From Phytoseiulus persimilis (lineage: Eukaryota; Arthropoda; Arachnida; Mesostigmata; Phytoseiidae): a DNA stretch of 64,000 bases. Position 1 is the first letter of the stretch. Every line of letters starts with the position of its first letter. Positions 1 to 14,077 of the stretch are shown piece after piece. The notes beneath the pieces are model-generated. The model saw only the letters and a program-made list of their open reading frames with translations, searched no databases and was not told where the DNA came from. Both the position numbers and the translations under genes were made by a program. Where the stretch lies: the NCBI GenBank assembly GCA_037576195.1, contig CM075103.1:30650723-30714722 (forward strand). The letters run 5' to 3'.

Positions 1-3000
1 CCTTTAGAATTGATTCAGCCACGATTCTGATGAACTGTTACTGTTAATAGGTAGAAGAATCGGGAGGTCCCCGATGGCGGCCATCATCCACCATAAAATG
101 TGGAGTGACGAAACTCAATCTTTATCTCAGGAAACCTTCTCCGATTACCGGTCTTTCGCCGCCTCCGAATTCCATGCGCTCTTGAATGTAGCGTGGTGTT
201 CGTCGTTGACTCCAATCGAGGAATTGTTGAACGAAACTGGTACGATTCCAGGTGGCCACCAGGTATACAGTCTAATAAACAGCTCGTTATAATTGAAGTT
301 GTTTTTTTGTTCTGTGGGAACTCCGTCCTGCACAGGATTCGAGACATTGGGATGGCCTCATCCATCAGGCGGGACGAGACATACGTGTTCTCGAAGGTCT
401 CTCATGACTTTCGTCCACCAGCGTCAGCAATGATAGCTCAAGAAACCGATAGTGGATAGGATATTCAGTAAACTTCTAGAGTCACACGCGAGTCTCGATA
501 CGTCCTGGACATGATTGCATGGAATAGGCGTGTGAACTCGATTCAGCATGAGTCAGAAGAGAGAGTTCATCATGAAACCTTTCGTATCGCGATCTCTGGT
601 TTGAGAACAGCAAATACGGATAAGTCCACTCGGAAACGTCCGTCACCCACAGACCGTCGGTGAAAGGCGAACTGCATCAGGAACAACGTTGCAGATGAAG
701 CCGTACAGAGGTGACTTCACCGGGCGCTTGGTTGCTCACAGGATAGCTAGAAGCCTCGAGACGACGTAAAAATCGAAGCTCTTCCTAGCTTTCGATCGCT
801 CGAGTGTCAACAACCGGGTATCACGAGGCAGGAACAGAGGATCTCTCAAGCACTCGGAAAAATAATTGGGGAAGAATCACGCATCATTCTCGAGTGTTTT
901 GTTACCAAATATCGATCTTCTTGGGAAGCGAAACGCTCTCGCCGTTGAAACTCCAGGGGACACAGGCATTGCGCTTCTGGATTCACAGGGAACTGCTGGC
1001 TTTATCGATGACCAGAGTCGCCGGAACTGCGAGTTGACCGCTTCTTGTAGTCATCGTTTCGATTGTTTTAAGGAGGGAGTTTGTTTGTTTTAGATGAGAA
1101 GAGCACTAGTCCATCAGAGACGTTCGGAGACTAACATTCGACAAGCCTTTGATGGTTTCTGCCTGGGGAGCTCATGCTCCGAGAAAATCTCGAGCTAGTT
1201 GTCATTATCACCCGTTATTCATCGCAGCGAACTCGACTCGAACGTATCTAAGATGCTTGTTTCCGGCGTTCATAGTCGATGTTTGGTCAATGAATGGCGA
1301 GTTCAATGATCGAACGACGTTATTCTGGGATATCTAGTCCAAATATGCGTCTTGGATTCTTGGCTCTCTGATTCAAGTGGCACCTCAGGGAGCTTCCGTT
1401 TCATGCACGAATTCTCGGTGATGGTGACCTACCAGATTTGCAACGGCACACCATCTCTCCCCTTGACGCGGTGGTACAACACGCAACTTCCATATCTCGT
1501 GGTATCAGGAGATGCCAGTGACTTTGTCGAAGTACCGGATATGATTTTGATTGTAGAAAACGTTCCCTGATCTCGGATGAAAAATCAGGATCCACTTCTG
1601 ACGCCGAGTAGCCGACGAGAAGCAATGTCGGCGGCACCTCTTGCTCACAGGGTCAAGTGAATCGGATGTGAGCTCCAATTTCCCGAACTCGCCCACCTAT
1701 ATGTATAGTGTCAGTAGTTCGAACAACGAACTTCATTGGGCAGTTATTCTGGGGCAACGGCGTCCGCACACGAAAACGGTGAAATTGTTTACGCTCAGAT
1801 GTGAACCCAAGTTTCTTAGCTCTTTCATCACATGGATATTCAACTTTCGGAAGCTGTTGAGGAAATAGGGTTGATACCCGGTGGCGGCTGCAGAAAAACT
1901 GACCGCGCATCGAAACTCGAATAAGGTTCGAAGCTTCCGGGCCGGTTAGATCAGAAGCCGATTCCATCCCTCTTAGCATATAGATCCGGTGGATGAAGTT
2001 GCTAATCCGCCATTCCGGGATTCCACAGTGCTCTGATAAAACCATCTCGCCGCCGGATCATGTGAGCGATGACGATTCACAGTTTCATCAACAGAAAGAG
2101 GTACGTTGAGATTTCCAGTCGGGAGTTCGAATCTTCGCTGGCTCCACCCTGGGGACCTTCTGGCCCGGATGTTCGGTCATACTCCCTGAGCTGAAGGCTC
2201 CAAAGAAGCTCTGTAAACGGGCGTGGCCCGGAATCTTTACGTCGAAGCCTCAACATGACAAGGGGCCGCCCAGCTACGCCTTGTGCTTCTTTTCTGATAT
2301 TGACTCGACCTACCTGTGGCAACCCATGAGAAGGAGAGCAGTGGAACTGAACTCGAGATCACGTGGAAAAGTCTTCTCCCGATTTCCGGTCCCTCGACGA
2401 TGGATCATGCTCGGCTCGTTTTTTCGAGGCACGCTTACATCAAGTGGCGGAGCGAGGTGTTCTGGTTCGCTCCGAAAATCGTCTTTCGAACCTCGTTCCC
2501 AGCCTTCGCTCAGAGCGGAGTCCCGTTATCTCCCGTCGAAACCAGCGGAATTTCTGGCAATCCTCCCTCATTCTCATGACCGGATGGGAATTCGTCTCGG
2601 AGGAAGCCTCTGAATGTCCTCATCGAGAAATGCTTCATCGCAACTTGCGCGTCTGCTCAAAATGAGACTTGATGCACGTTTCTGCGCATGTTGATTGGGT
2701 TGTCATCGCTCGTACCGGTTGAGGTCGCCCACCCACGGCCGAGAACTGGACGTGCTTATGACTATGTGCTAGCTCAGTACTTGCTTCGTTGGGGTCCTGA
2801 AGCCGACGGTCGCTGGTCCGAGAGCTGGGCCTAGCGGGAACGAGACCGACAACAAGGCGTGTGGCTGAGGCCCTTGCGGTCCGTCCCGATAGCGTATGGG
2901 GGCCGATAAATGATCATATCCATGCGCAACAGGAAGTTCTACTCGTCGTTGTCGTCATCGATAGTTCGTGGTCGTGTTCAAACCTCGCCTCTTGCTGTCG

Positions 3001-6000
3001 TTTCGTAAGATATGCTCATTTATTGCCTGGAGGATATCATATCATTAGCCTGGAGTTGGGGAAATTTGGCAACGTGTCGAAGATGAACTATTCCAAAATG
3101 CTGGATAGGCCGTTGTCTCTCTCTCTCTTCGTCGTGGAATATTCCAAACGGTGTCAATTGCTCTATCGAGAGGTGGAAGCATTCTCAGTCGATTACACAG
3201 GGACAGATCGAGTCAAGAATCGCAAAATAGAAGAGCCTGAGGATGAAAGTGGCCGTCCGGTTTCTTCCGTCGACCATCGAGCTCGTAGAGATGGAGAATC
3301 CTTGAGCCAAAGGCGCAGCGAGAAACACCGATGCGCCGAGAAAGTACTCGCGGCATTGCGCCCAGAGCGTCGGGAAGTTGTCGGAAATATCCATGATGAT
3401 GTTTGGGCGCAGCTACTCTCCTCTTGGAAGGATCAAAAGCGCACGTATGGGTTTCGAGGAGACCCCAGCGCGGAAGAGGAACCCAATATGATTGTTCTGA
3501 ACGCTGTTCGTGGACTTGCGACTGATGTCTGTGCACGGAATCTCGGGGAAATAACTTAACTCGTTTCATGGTGCTCATGGGGCATTTTGGTGCCTCCTCA
3601 GTCTCGATGCCCAGGGCACACGCGGTTTCCCTCGGTTCTCCCAAGCTGCGTCACGGGACTGCACTCCTTGTGGGCTCTTCGAGGAGCGACATGAGGTGTT
3701 TCATCGGGCAGCTTCCGATCACTTGAGAACGGCGGCGCACCCGAGTTCTTATTTTTGAAGGTGGGGAACCCATTCAACTGCATTCGGGATTCCAAAATGA
3801 ATGTTATTCGCCATGAGGCCGTCGAGTCTGTCTTCTTCCATGGCTGTTCTCGGGTGGGTATGGGGTCGACGGCTGACTGGAGGGGAGACGGTATATACCC
3901 TGAGGATCAGTTTCGCAGTATCCTGATCATCCTCGTCAGTCAGCTGCAAGCCTCTCTCAGAGTCGCACCTACACGAGGCGATGACTCGGAGGTTCCCCGA
4001 GATCGTCGGCTCGATTCGTGGAAAATCATTCCCGTGTCGTTCCTCCATTGGCAAGCTGACCTCCACAGCTATCATTGACTTCAAGTTCTGGTTGTGACTC
4101 CGATCACAGTGTCTCGTTTACCGAGCACGACTTCCGTAGCATGGGAGAAAATTAGGGACAGTCCCTCTGGATACGGGATGAGAACCTCCTTCTTAGTTGT
4201 TGATTGGGACTGCTCCGGAATATCGAGAGAGCGCGGCGTGAACCACTATCCTCCAGGGGCGCCCAAAGCATTTCCCACAATTTGCAGCCGAGAGGGATGT
4301 AAAATAGTCCCAAGCTCTGATGGTGAGAATATAATGAAGGTATCCGCTTCCATCGTAAATTGATAAGAAACTTGTTACCTCGTCGACTTGCTATTTTATG
4401 ATCCCCAGGTGGCTGAGAACTATCCTTTCAAGAGATCCGCAGCGAAAGTTACACCACTGGATTTTTCCAACTATCATCATTAGATAGTGGAATCGAATAC
4501 CCTCCGACCATGTTCTCACCTCCCACTGTGGGAAGAGCCAGCCATGGGCAGATCGAGTTCATCGGAAAGCTTCGCCAAAGCTGAGGCATCCCAGAGCGGA
4601 CTCGTCCGTAAGGCGATCGTAGCGCGATCTTCAACGCACCGGGAAGAAATGAATGCGGGATGTTTGCTCGGCTATTCGTGTTGCGCGAATCCATGTCGCC
4701 TGTAAACCCCAGCGCCGTTCCCTCGGCATGAGTTGTAACGGCGCAATTTCCGATCCAGTTTCCAATGAAATGCCGGAAAAACTGAGAGCAGAGCAAGGAC
4801 AACCGCGAGTTCCGCTCGTTGAGGCTTGCAATGCTGAGCAAGGTTCCTCGAGCGTCGTCAGAATCACCGCGTCGAGTGGATTCCTCAATATTCCTTGCGG
4901 CTCACCTAAATTCCTCGACCTTGTTAAGGTTCTCCCCATGAATGTGTCAGAAGCCGCTGAGCTCATCCGGCCGGTTCTCAGGAGCGAGCTTCCGATTGAC
5001 TCCCACCCCATTCTTGACAATCATTCTGCAGAGGCAGTCGTTAAAGGCACCGACACCGCCTTGAGACGTGATCAGAATCAAAAAATGAGTTGCGGGCGGA
5101 CCTCACGATGGACCATGAGGTTCACCTCGGTTATCCACTGGGATTCAAGGGTTGAACTGGAGCGAGTGGATTTCTATCTTTGAGTTTCGAGCCCAGACGC
5201 CTCGCACGGTTCTTTGCGTAACATCTTCCTTCCCTGAATTCAGGAAAATCCGACGAAAACAATTCCGGATCCAAATATCCTCTTACGACTGGACAGCCTC
5301 GCTCCTTCGGTTCGCGGCTTAAGAACGATTGGGACTCTGGAACATCCCAACGGAAGCACTGTTCACGTCCTGGCAGGGATCGATCCGGGGAGCCTTCCGT
5401 GTTCCACGATTCGAGGAAGTGAAAACATGAGACTCCCTGAAGATCCGGTGGAAAGATACGAGTGTACGACGGGGGTGCTCGTCGCCCGTTCGCGTAGAGT
5501 GGAGCGAGTGAAACAATGTCTCTGCACAGAGTCCTGTCCTGTGGGGACATCGTGACGGTTGATCGTGTCAAAGTATCATTCACGGTCACAAGCTTGTTCT
5601 CGTTTCCAAGTACATGATCATTCGTATACTGACGAGTTGCAGAGCTGTGAACGGGGTCTCAACTCGATAGAGCAGACGAAACTGCGAGATACCTTTGAAC
5701 TTGTGTGAGAAATACAGGAATTGACGCTGGGATCGAGGCTGAGATGCATTGCACATTTGTATGGAATATGCTCATTAGTACTGCGTATTCTGCGCATTCG
5801 TAGCATGAATTTTTCTGTGTTTAGCTACGATGCCTTCATACGGAGTTTACGCTCCCCGGAGATGAGGTTTCGGGCTCGATGATGGAGGAAATTCTCAAAA
5901 TACTATGAGGAATACATCTGGTGAATTACGACGTCCCTAAGGAATCATTCTGCCTGAGCCGTTTCCTAACGAGAACAACTACTCCTCGAACCACTCAGGG

Positions 6001-6021
6001 AGAACCTAGAATCGGTCGGGC
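1..6021. other. Intergenic, no supported gene
   Basis: No recognisable domain, splice-supported exon or promoter/poly(A) pair was found. The longest open frame (2861-3559, +; first ATG at 3083, 158 codons) is hydrophilic in its second half but resembles nothing I know. It lacks a TATA box and an AATAAA signal at useful spacing, and frames of this length occur by chance in this stop-poor DNA. Confidence 0.5.
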
Positions 6022-6376
6022 AGGTTATCAGGGGCATTTCTTGAGTGTCATTCTGTAGAAAGGCCATCGATCCACTAAATCCACGAGGGTTTCTTCTTAG
6101 CGGCTCAAAACCACGATTTCGCGTGGGCTACAAGTCTCACTTCTGGGAGAGCGTGTTTTCGATACAACGTGGAAGTTCGCACGAGGCAGTGCGTTCGAAG
6201 AGCTGACTCGAGACTGTAACATCCGAGTCTCCACGATTCCAGCAAACAGTTCTGCTCCTCCAACGGCGCGCTTCAAGGTAGCTGGATCTTTCGGAAGATT
6301 CGCGCTGAGACCGCAAAGAATGATTTGTCGATGTTGCGTTTTGTGGAATTTTAGCTCGAATTAGGCGTCCATTCCC

Positions 6377-7395
6377 TTGAAGTTTCCTCTACGATTGGTG
6401 ACGACGCTTCATCTTCGACCCATGGTCGAATCCTATAAGTACTTGTGGATCGAAATATCGAACGAAAAAGAATACTCATCCCAACACTGTAATGGGCCGA
6501 CGGATGAGGCCAACGTAGCGATCAAAAGACTCAACGCGAGAACTCTTTGGAGCTTCAACAGGTTTGAAGTATCCAAAATTCTTTGGAAAGCCACCGCAAT
6601 ACCACAGCTGACCAATTGCAATAGGGTGTTCACCATGCTTAGAAGGCTGAGAAACCTCATTGAAGTCAGACAAAGGGACGCGGTCAGGTGGGCCATGGGC
6701 ATACAATGGAGACCATCAGCAAAAGCATGTGTTCCGAGTAAGTGAAACAGATGAAGCCATCCAGATGGCCCAGAATGGTACTCACAGCAACTGAGATAAC
6801 AAACACAAAAGTGAAGGCAATAGAGGGACTCAGATGTTTGAGAACCCAGTTTGACCTTGAAGATCTCAGTCTGACCAGAAATACACTGAACGAGCCAATC
6901 TGGAATATGTTCCGCAAGAAACTCAAAACGAGAGTGCGGGACTTCACATGGCGACGAAATATGGATTCCAGATCCACATTAACTGCTTATCGACAGCTCA
7001 AAGAGACTCGAGGTCTCGAGAGGGAACTGTACGATAACTCGCGGGGCAGTCGGTCATTGGCTCTAGCCAGAGCAGGAATGCTCAACACCGAGAGCCGACA
7101 GAACTCCCGGGACCGTTCCTCAGACATAAAATGCGCGCGATGCGGAGCCCCAGAAACCGACAATTATGTCATTCTGGAATGCGAGAAAGGAAAATACCCC
7201 CAGACGGAATTCCCGTACCGACTAGGACTTCACCCCGATTCAACAGCGAGGAACCTGAGAAGGACGATGGATATCCCAAGGCGATGGGAGAACAACGAAA
7301 TATTATCTGTGAACGCAATACAATTCACCCCAGAAATGAAAGGGAACATATGTGCATATGTAAGGTCCAATAAAATCAAATCAAAACAAATGTCC
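6377..7395 (+). mobile_element. Non-LTR retrotransposon (LINE) 3' fragment, decayed
   Basis: Two overlapping frames read like the C-terminus of a LINE ORF2. The first (6377-6745) has a thumb-like segment of the KYLG-V-IS type (here SYKYLWIEIS), then WSFNRFEVSKILWKA and RQRDAVRWAMGI. The reading then shifts frame (VSETDEAIQ lies in another frame near 6737-6765) and resumes in the 6742-7590 frame. That frame ends with a zinc-knuckle-like CARCGAPET...ILEC at about 7132-7183, where the usual His is Tyr. An A-rich end (AAAATCAAATCAAAACAAA) near 7370-7390 probably marks the 3' terminus. The RT catalytic core is absent, so the copy is 5'-truncated and dead. The clade (I/R1-like) is only a guess. Confidence 0.82.
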
Positions 7396-7599
7396 CCTGG
7401 CAATGTTTTCGACCGATTCGAACGGGGGCACCAGACTCATCGACGCGTGGGGGAACCTGTTGTGGCAGAAAACCGCGCCGTGACAGCTCTGGGAAAAATC
7501 CCGGGACTGTTCCCTGCTGCAGACAGAATTCAATCAAGGAATCTGTTTGTTTTTGCGGACCACATCGGGCATTGCTGGATGAGAAATTGAGTTTTTTCT

Positions 7600-10500
7600 C
7601 CTCCTCGAGATCGATCGGATATCTGAAGGAGTTCGAGAGCAAGGGCGGCATCGTTGGAAAGGATGCCCCAAGTATGTATCGGAGTCGGCTTCCACTTCAT
7701 CGGAGAGAACCTCAGCGATTCGAATAGTTTGAAATCAAGCTCCGAGGTCACTTCGACTTGGCATCCCTCTAGAATGCAAGGAGCTAAAGGCGGGTCAAGT
7801 GGGTTCGTCTCGGCGCGGAAAATCACCATCCTTGCAATTTGACCGAAACAAAAGGAGCTCTCTTGAATGTGCGCTCGAATCTGGCTCTTGTTTCGAACGA
7901 ACTTTCAACAGCGATGCCGACAGCTTGCTCATCATCGATAGAAACATCGCCCAGATTCCCCGGCAGAGCCAAGCTTCACGGCGAGATTCCGCATATTCGT
8001 ATATTCAGACGATTCCTCCGAGGGATTCGAGGCCGCCACAGTCAGAGAAACGAGGGTGTTCGAGTGGTGGCACCACTAACCTTGGTATCGCCTTCTCAGG
8101 AGACTCGGTCCCACCATGCGTTCCTTCGTGCCAAGTGGAATTGAGTCGGTTAGTTCGGATTCAGTTAAGTTCTTTGGCGGTAGTATCACAATGAGAACGT
8201 CGTAGTTTAGGAATCAAGTGTTTTCCGTTTCACGTCTTCCTCTCTATAGAAAAGCTCCGGATTTCACCATGCGGAACTTCTCGTTGTTGCGAGCGGCGAT
8301 GAGAACGGCAACCGGCTTTCACAATGGAAACATCAGAAACCCAAGCATCCCTGACGCTACACCTGTTTGTTTTGAAGCTGGAAGTCTTGGAGTGAACTGT
8401 CGATGACCTGAATGGCCATCGGGACCATTTGAGTGCGCTGCGATGACTAACTTGTCTGTGGCGTATGAGGCTTGTCAGACGCATCCTTTCGACTCAGCTG
8501 ATCACAATATACTTTGTGACCAAGTCCAACCCGAATCGCACATTCGCCCGCGGTTCAAGGCGCGGTTTGCTCTATCAATAGGCTCCAGTCCCGATTCAGC
8601 TACTCACGTTCATCCAGTCCGGACTTGGATCGCGATGTCGTGTAGTTGCTCTCTTCGCGAAGAATCGGAGAACGTCGCGTGACCAGCGAAGCTGTTCGAA
8701 CGATATCGTCCCGAAAGCGTTCGAACCAGCGGCGAGGAAGAATTAGATTCTGCAACTACTTTGCTTCACAGAACTCTCCATACAACGAAAAGGCGAACAC
8801 GTGACTCTGAAGCGGTGGAAATTGGTGTACATCTGAACGGACACCAAGATGTGATCGTATACGTTGGCTCTCGGAAGCGTGATGGGAAGGAAAAAAACTC
8901 CAACGCATGTAGTCCTCGAACCGGGTACGGGGACGGGGCTTTTTCGGTAGGTCATTCTGGGACCAGAGCTCCGTGAAGTCTCGTTGGGTGTCTCGGTCCC
9001 TTTGGAACGTGAGTTTTTGAATGATGCTACAGAGGCAAGTCTCGGAGGCTACCACGCGACTCCCGAGTCAGCGAATTGGCTGTCGACGGAATGGATCTGA
9101 AAGAATGTATGCGGATCATCCTTGTTCTTGAATCAGTTCTTCCAATTTATTACATGAGGAAACAGCAGTGAGCAAACGGCGGTCCTTCATGGATGAACGT
9201 CCAGTAGAAGTCCGATTTCCCTGCGGACATCTTGTCTACCGAGAGTTTCCGCAACCTTCTCTTTCAGGATAATCGACGAATTAATGAAATCGTTTGATCG
9301 GGAAATGATACCCAAACCACTCATATCGTCGAGAAAACAAGAGGAAAACATTCTCAATCACGATTGGTGCCAGAACACGGATCGCCCCTGCTGCGTCACT
9401 TGAGATAGACTCGGAAATTCCAGCAAATTAACAACCAGGGTTGTATCAGAAGGAGAATAAACATCTGAAGCGTTCTGAAATGAGCTTCTACGAAATCTGA
9501 TGCTATATCGGAAATAAATCAACGAAAAGTAATCCAAATGACGTCGTTTCCCCTAAATCAGGGAGCAACATCAGCAACAGGATAAAGTATGTTTCGATAA
9601 ATTGATTTGATGGGAATCTGTGCGGCTCACAGAAAAATATACAATTCAAGGAGAACAGACTCGTGGAAGAAATCTCGGTGGATCTTTTTGTTCTGCCACA
9701 GGTGTTTACAATCCGAACTGAGAAGCAGGAAAAATCTCGCTCGCGGGTCGGACGGACACAGGTCGCGGTACTCAACCGCATCGGACCTTGATTGACCCGG
9801 AAGCATCGGGAATGATACCGACTCTGTGAAAATTTCGATGAACAACATATGAAACGGATGTGAATTGTTTTGATCACCAAGTTTAGAGCCGAGTTATTTT
9901 GTTGGGCATCAAGCTCTTCAACTCGTAGTAACGTGATCCGCGTTGACTAGCAGCTTCGAGAGCAATACTATTCACACTTCGTAAACTCAAACACGAAGCA
10001 ATTCGTGCGTGCTCAGTGCTGTGATCCGCTTGTTAGACTTGTTTAAACAGCCGTTCAAAACTTTCGTTCACTGCTTCTAAAATATACATATAGCACACAA
10101 ATTGAAGCGTTGAAACTTCTCGACATGGTCCACACGGACCGTGAGGAGATCCTTATTTGCGGGCTGGACAATACCACAATGAAGCTGGTGGAAACGATTG
10201 TCAGCTCATTGTGTTGGTGCCACTCGGATCGGACTTCTCCTCTGGGCTGTTCCCTAATTGAATCGTTTGAGTCCCGCAAATTCATGAGGTTTTCCGCGAT
10301 TCGCCCTGATCCCTCGATGGGGTGCTTCAGTTCTGTGAGCTTTACCGGCATTCGAATCGGATTGAGAGTTCGAGAGAGAGGGAGGACTCAAATCCTCGCA
10401 AAATCAGAAGACCGGAGAACCGGATTCCGACAAAAGCTCCAGGGAATAGAGTGGGGAATTCGCACTCGGAAATCTGAGTAACTCTCGATTAGATAAGATC

Positions 10501-13487
10501 AGGAGGACCGAGAGGCGGTCCGAATCCGACACGTATGAAATCTCATCGCTGTCTGAGCGGACTCCGCGGAATCGTGAACGAAAAAGGTAGTTCAGGCCCA
10601 AACACTTACGTCTGTTGATGTCCTTTCTCCTGCAACGACACCCGAAGGCGACGCGGGGTCCAGGGTCAGCAAACTTCGGACTGCAAGCCTCTTCTGGTTG
10701 ACCTTCAAGGTTGTTCCTGACGCTAGTTGGTACGATTGGGGCTTGCGATGGTTCCAATTGTTTCCATTCCCAAGCATAGCGATTTCTCTGATATCAGTCA
10801 CTAGATTCAGCGGAAACCATCGCAAACCTTACCCCTGTGGTGTGCACAAACGAAGTGGTTGCCGATGCGAATAATCGATCTGCGGGATCATGAATGCAAT
10901 TTATGAATGAAGCAGGTCTCCATGGCAGCAGTGGATCCTGCACGGCTGAGAATGCGCTCATTTGCAGTGCGTACCGGTCGTTTGGATCGGATCAATCGAG
11001 CTTGCATCCCGTGTGATATCTGACCATGCACTTTTATTAATATGTAACAGATTTCTCCGTGGGCTTCGCGCTGCTCCAGCTCTTTTCGGTAATTTCCTCA
11101 GGTCTGCGCCGGCGACTTCGTCGATGAACTTGAATGGATGGCTCAGACGGAATCACGAACAGCTGCAGATTTTCTTCTGGTTGTGTGATTGAACTTCGTA
11201 ACTCTTCTCATGTCTGTGCGCTTTCGGCGTACTATCGTGCCAGCGAAGTGGCCATATCCGCCGCGCCATTCCTTCCAGCTTTCCGAGTCGAATACTTTCC
11301 GCAGCTCGCTGTGATAACTGAGTGCGCAAGATGCTTGACTATCCTTCGTCGCGGAGCAGGAATCGGAGCTATCGACGCTGGTACCCGATAATTTTGCTGG
11401 CCAGTCTCCTTGGAAGTGGAGCCCGATGGATTGCTTGGATGACTCGGAGAGAAGATCTCGCAGCTCGGTCAAGACTGTTGCGGCGAAAGCAACTGAGTCG
11501 CCTGGAAAGCTTCCGATTCGAAGCCTACGGCCTCGAGTACGAGGCTCTCTCTTGAATAGGGTTCCTCAAGCGACATGCCTGTGAGTTGATCCCACCACAG
11601 GTTAGATGAGGAAACTTCCAGGATGACTGCCCATTTGGTATGCTCGCGCTTCCGGTAACTGCTGTCTACTTTCACTATCATCTAGGGAGACAACGCCGGG
11701 CTTCCCTCCTCGACGGTGAATTCGGTGACTCTTCACGGAACCAGTGAAGGCTTTCGGTGCAGGGCCGAAACATCCAGCCCAATTCAACCCGTAGAGCGAC
11801 TCTGGGAAACCATGCACAACAATGCGGCCTCGGAGTGATTGCGCCGGCGAGCGATGTAACCATCGCTTGCATTCAAGAAGAAAAAAACACTCGGGCTTCA
11901 TCTCGTGCGAAGAAAAGTTTAACGCACAGAAATTATCCCCTTCGGATCGCCGAGAATTCAAAAATTCATTCTCTCTTGGATTCTCCTCTTCGCAAATATC
12001 GAACCATCGCTTGATTTTTTTTTGTGGAATATCACGGAATTTCTTTCTGACATCCATCATGAATTTTCAGTTCCTGACATGGTCGAGGGACAATCACAAT
12101 AATAGTATTACTTGTTTCTCAAATAATAGTTATTTCTGTCACGATTCGAACGCCTTTGTCACAATGAGAGAAGAAGTCCCGATCATTCCACGTTGCGTTG
12201 GGCAGGTTTGTGCTGGAAAGTGTCAAAGACCGAGCAAGGTGGAGAGAGGCCCAGAATATATCAACTATACTGGAATGGAAACGATTGTCTATTTTCGTTC
12301 ACCTCTTTTCGTTTTATTTTATTTTCTTGAGCTGAGAGCGAGGGGGGAGAAAATTCTGGCCAAATTTAACTTCACCCATAAATTGACGTCGTTGTTTCTC
12401 ATCGCGGTCTGATAGCCTTCCCCTCAGTCGAAAGTCTCGTTGGATGATTCGAGTTCATTGATATTGTTCGCCCCCGATATGCTTCCAATGAGGAAAGCAG
12501 CCCATGCGTTCTGGACTGGAGCAGGTCGGGGTTGAGTTGCTGTATCGTGCGCGCTCGGATCTGATCGTATAAGGACAACACTCCACTGCAAATCTGGTAT
12601 ACCTGCTAGAGCCCGATAAATTGAATACACATTGGCGGACTCTTTCGCGCACGGTATATTTAATATTTTTGGAGTCGAAAATCCGCTCGGGCTAGGGTTG
12701 CAAAGGCAGGTCCCTTTCACTCTTACTCGACATGTTTGATCGATGGATCGATCCGGAGACCTAAGAATTTCAACCTGTAACATCGGATACGGAAACCGAT
12801 ACTGAATGAATGTGTCGCTCTGATCCGATTGTCACACACCATGAACAACCTGTCAAATCGCCTGCGTATTGGACCCGATCCGGTTTCACGGAAAAAATAT
12901 GGTTTGCAGGATGGTCCTCCCGTTTACGATGTGGAGCCTCGAATTTATTATCAAAACGCGCTTGACGATTGGGGAAAATCTTTCTCCCGTTCGAGTTTCA
13001 TCAGGCGATGAGGAAGCGAGAGCTTCAGGGTAGCGACTCCATCGATTCTTCTAGAAGACATCCTTTTTCCGGAGCGGACTGGAAGACTTGGAACTGTGAT
13101 TGCTTCCACATTTGCGTACAGACTTCGTTTCAAACTTGGCGCCAGAAGCGAGCCTGAACAGAGCGCTGCTGCCGTAGTTCAAGACAACGATGACGACGCT
13201 CATTGATCCGGCTTGTATATGCAGTTGCAGCAGCAACTAGTGGAGGCTTTTACACGGATTCTGACCGAAAGCACCATGGTTGAATCGTTCGCTTTCCGGA
13301 CGAACTCACACCCAGCGCTCCATAGGGTCCTGTCGAAACGGCTATTTAATCAAAGTCGTCGCTTCTAGCCGCGAACACGGGAAATTATTTTGCTACTTTG
13401 TTCTAAAATGTTTCTTTTTGAATTGTCTTAGCAGCTCGGCCGGCGATGGCCGTAGCGGCGGCTGTGGTAAACTGGTACGGTGCAGCC
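7600..13487. other. Intergenic, no supported gene
   Basis: I see open frames up to 196 codons (11822-12412, +) and two TTTATT motifs at 12313-12324 that would be poly(A) signals for a minus-strand gene. No exon with homology or matched splice phase supports a gene. Confidence 0.45.
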
Positions 13488-13650
13488 ACGAAAGGCGCTG
13501 CTGTAGCGACCCTTTCCACCAGCGGCTCGCTCGCGACCTATGTAGTCTTCAGTTGGCGGTGTGTTTACGGTCGGGCTGTACTCTCGCTTTACTTGTTGTT
13601 AGAGGCTTACCACGTTTCTTAGGGAATTGCGTGAACTTGAAATTGGTGGA
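13488..13650 (+). promoter_or_regulatory. dsx1 core promoter and leader, conserved with dsx2
   Basis: This block aligns closely with the minus-strand block 32363-32195 upstream of the paralogue. Shared stretches include GACCCTTTCCAC, AGCGGC, GCGACC, TAGTCTT, AGTTGGCG and GTGTTTACGGTC, and further down ACCACGTT. An initiator match (TCAGTT, A at 13551) lies inside the most conserved part. There is no TATA box at -30. Conservation across a non-coding paralogous region indicates a promoter copied with the gene and kept by selection, or a recent duplication. Confidence 0.7.
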
Positions 13651-13703
13651 TAGAGAGACTCGGCGTCAGTGGCGATCGCATAACTTGGCGACGAAGACAA
13701 CGG
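13551..13703 (+). other. dsx1 non-coding exon 1 (predicted)
   Basis: The 3' border is a strong donor GTAAGTAA at 13704. The matching acceptor is at 14011-14012, preceded by a long pyrimidine tract (ATTTTTTCTTCCGTTTTCAAG), giving an intron of about 309 bp. The paralogue has the same layout (donor GTATGT, intron 255 bp). The exon start is taken from the initiator at 13551. A (GCGA)n microsatellite lies inside the intron near 13767-13790. Confidence 0.6.
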
Positions 13704-14077
13704 GTAAGTAATTTTTCGGTTCGAACGTTTTCCAATAGCTGGATTAGCTTGACTTTGACGCGTAAGCGGGCGAGCGAGCGAGCGAGCGAACCAACGAACG
13801 ACCAACAACGCACACACACACTGTCTCTCGACGTAACCCTTTTCTCTGGTGGCAATATAACCTTGTAGGGCGCAGACATCATTTCAAGTCTTAACGAACT
13901 CAAAAACTGGTTTCGTACGGCATTGGGTCTCCATCCAGCCACCTTTCTATCACTGGTCTGGGTGACGACGGTGGCGACGACAACGACATTCATTTTTTCT
14001 TCCGTTTTCAAGGAGGACACCCTCACCACTGCTGCTTCTGGTAACCAAAATCGGAATACGGAAACCTACAGAGACGC

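Noticed and set aside
2861-3559. 232-codon open frame on the plus strand
   Set aside because: It opens with GTG, has no known domain, promoter or poly(A) signal, and frames of this size are expected in stop-poor DNA.
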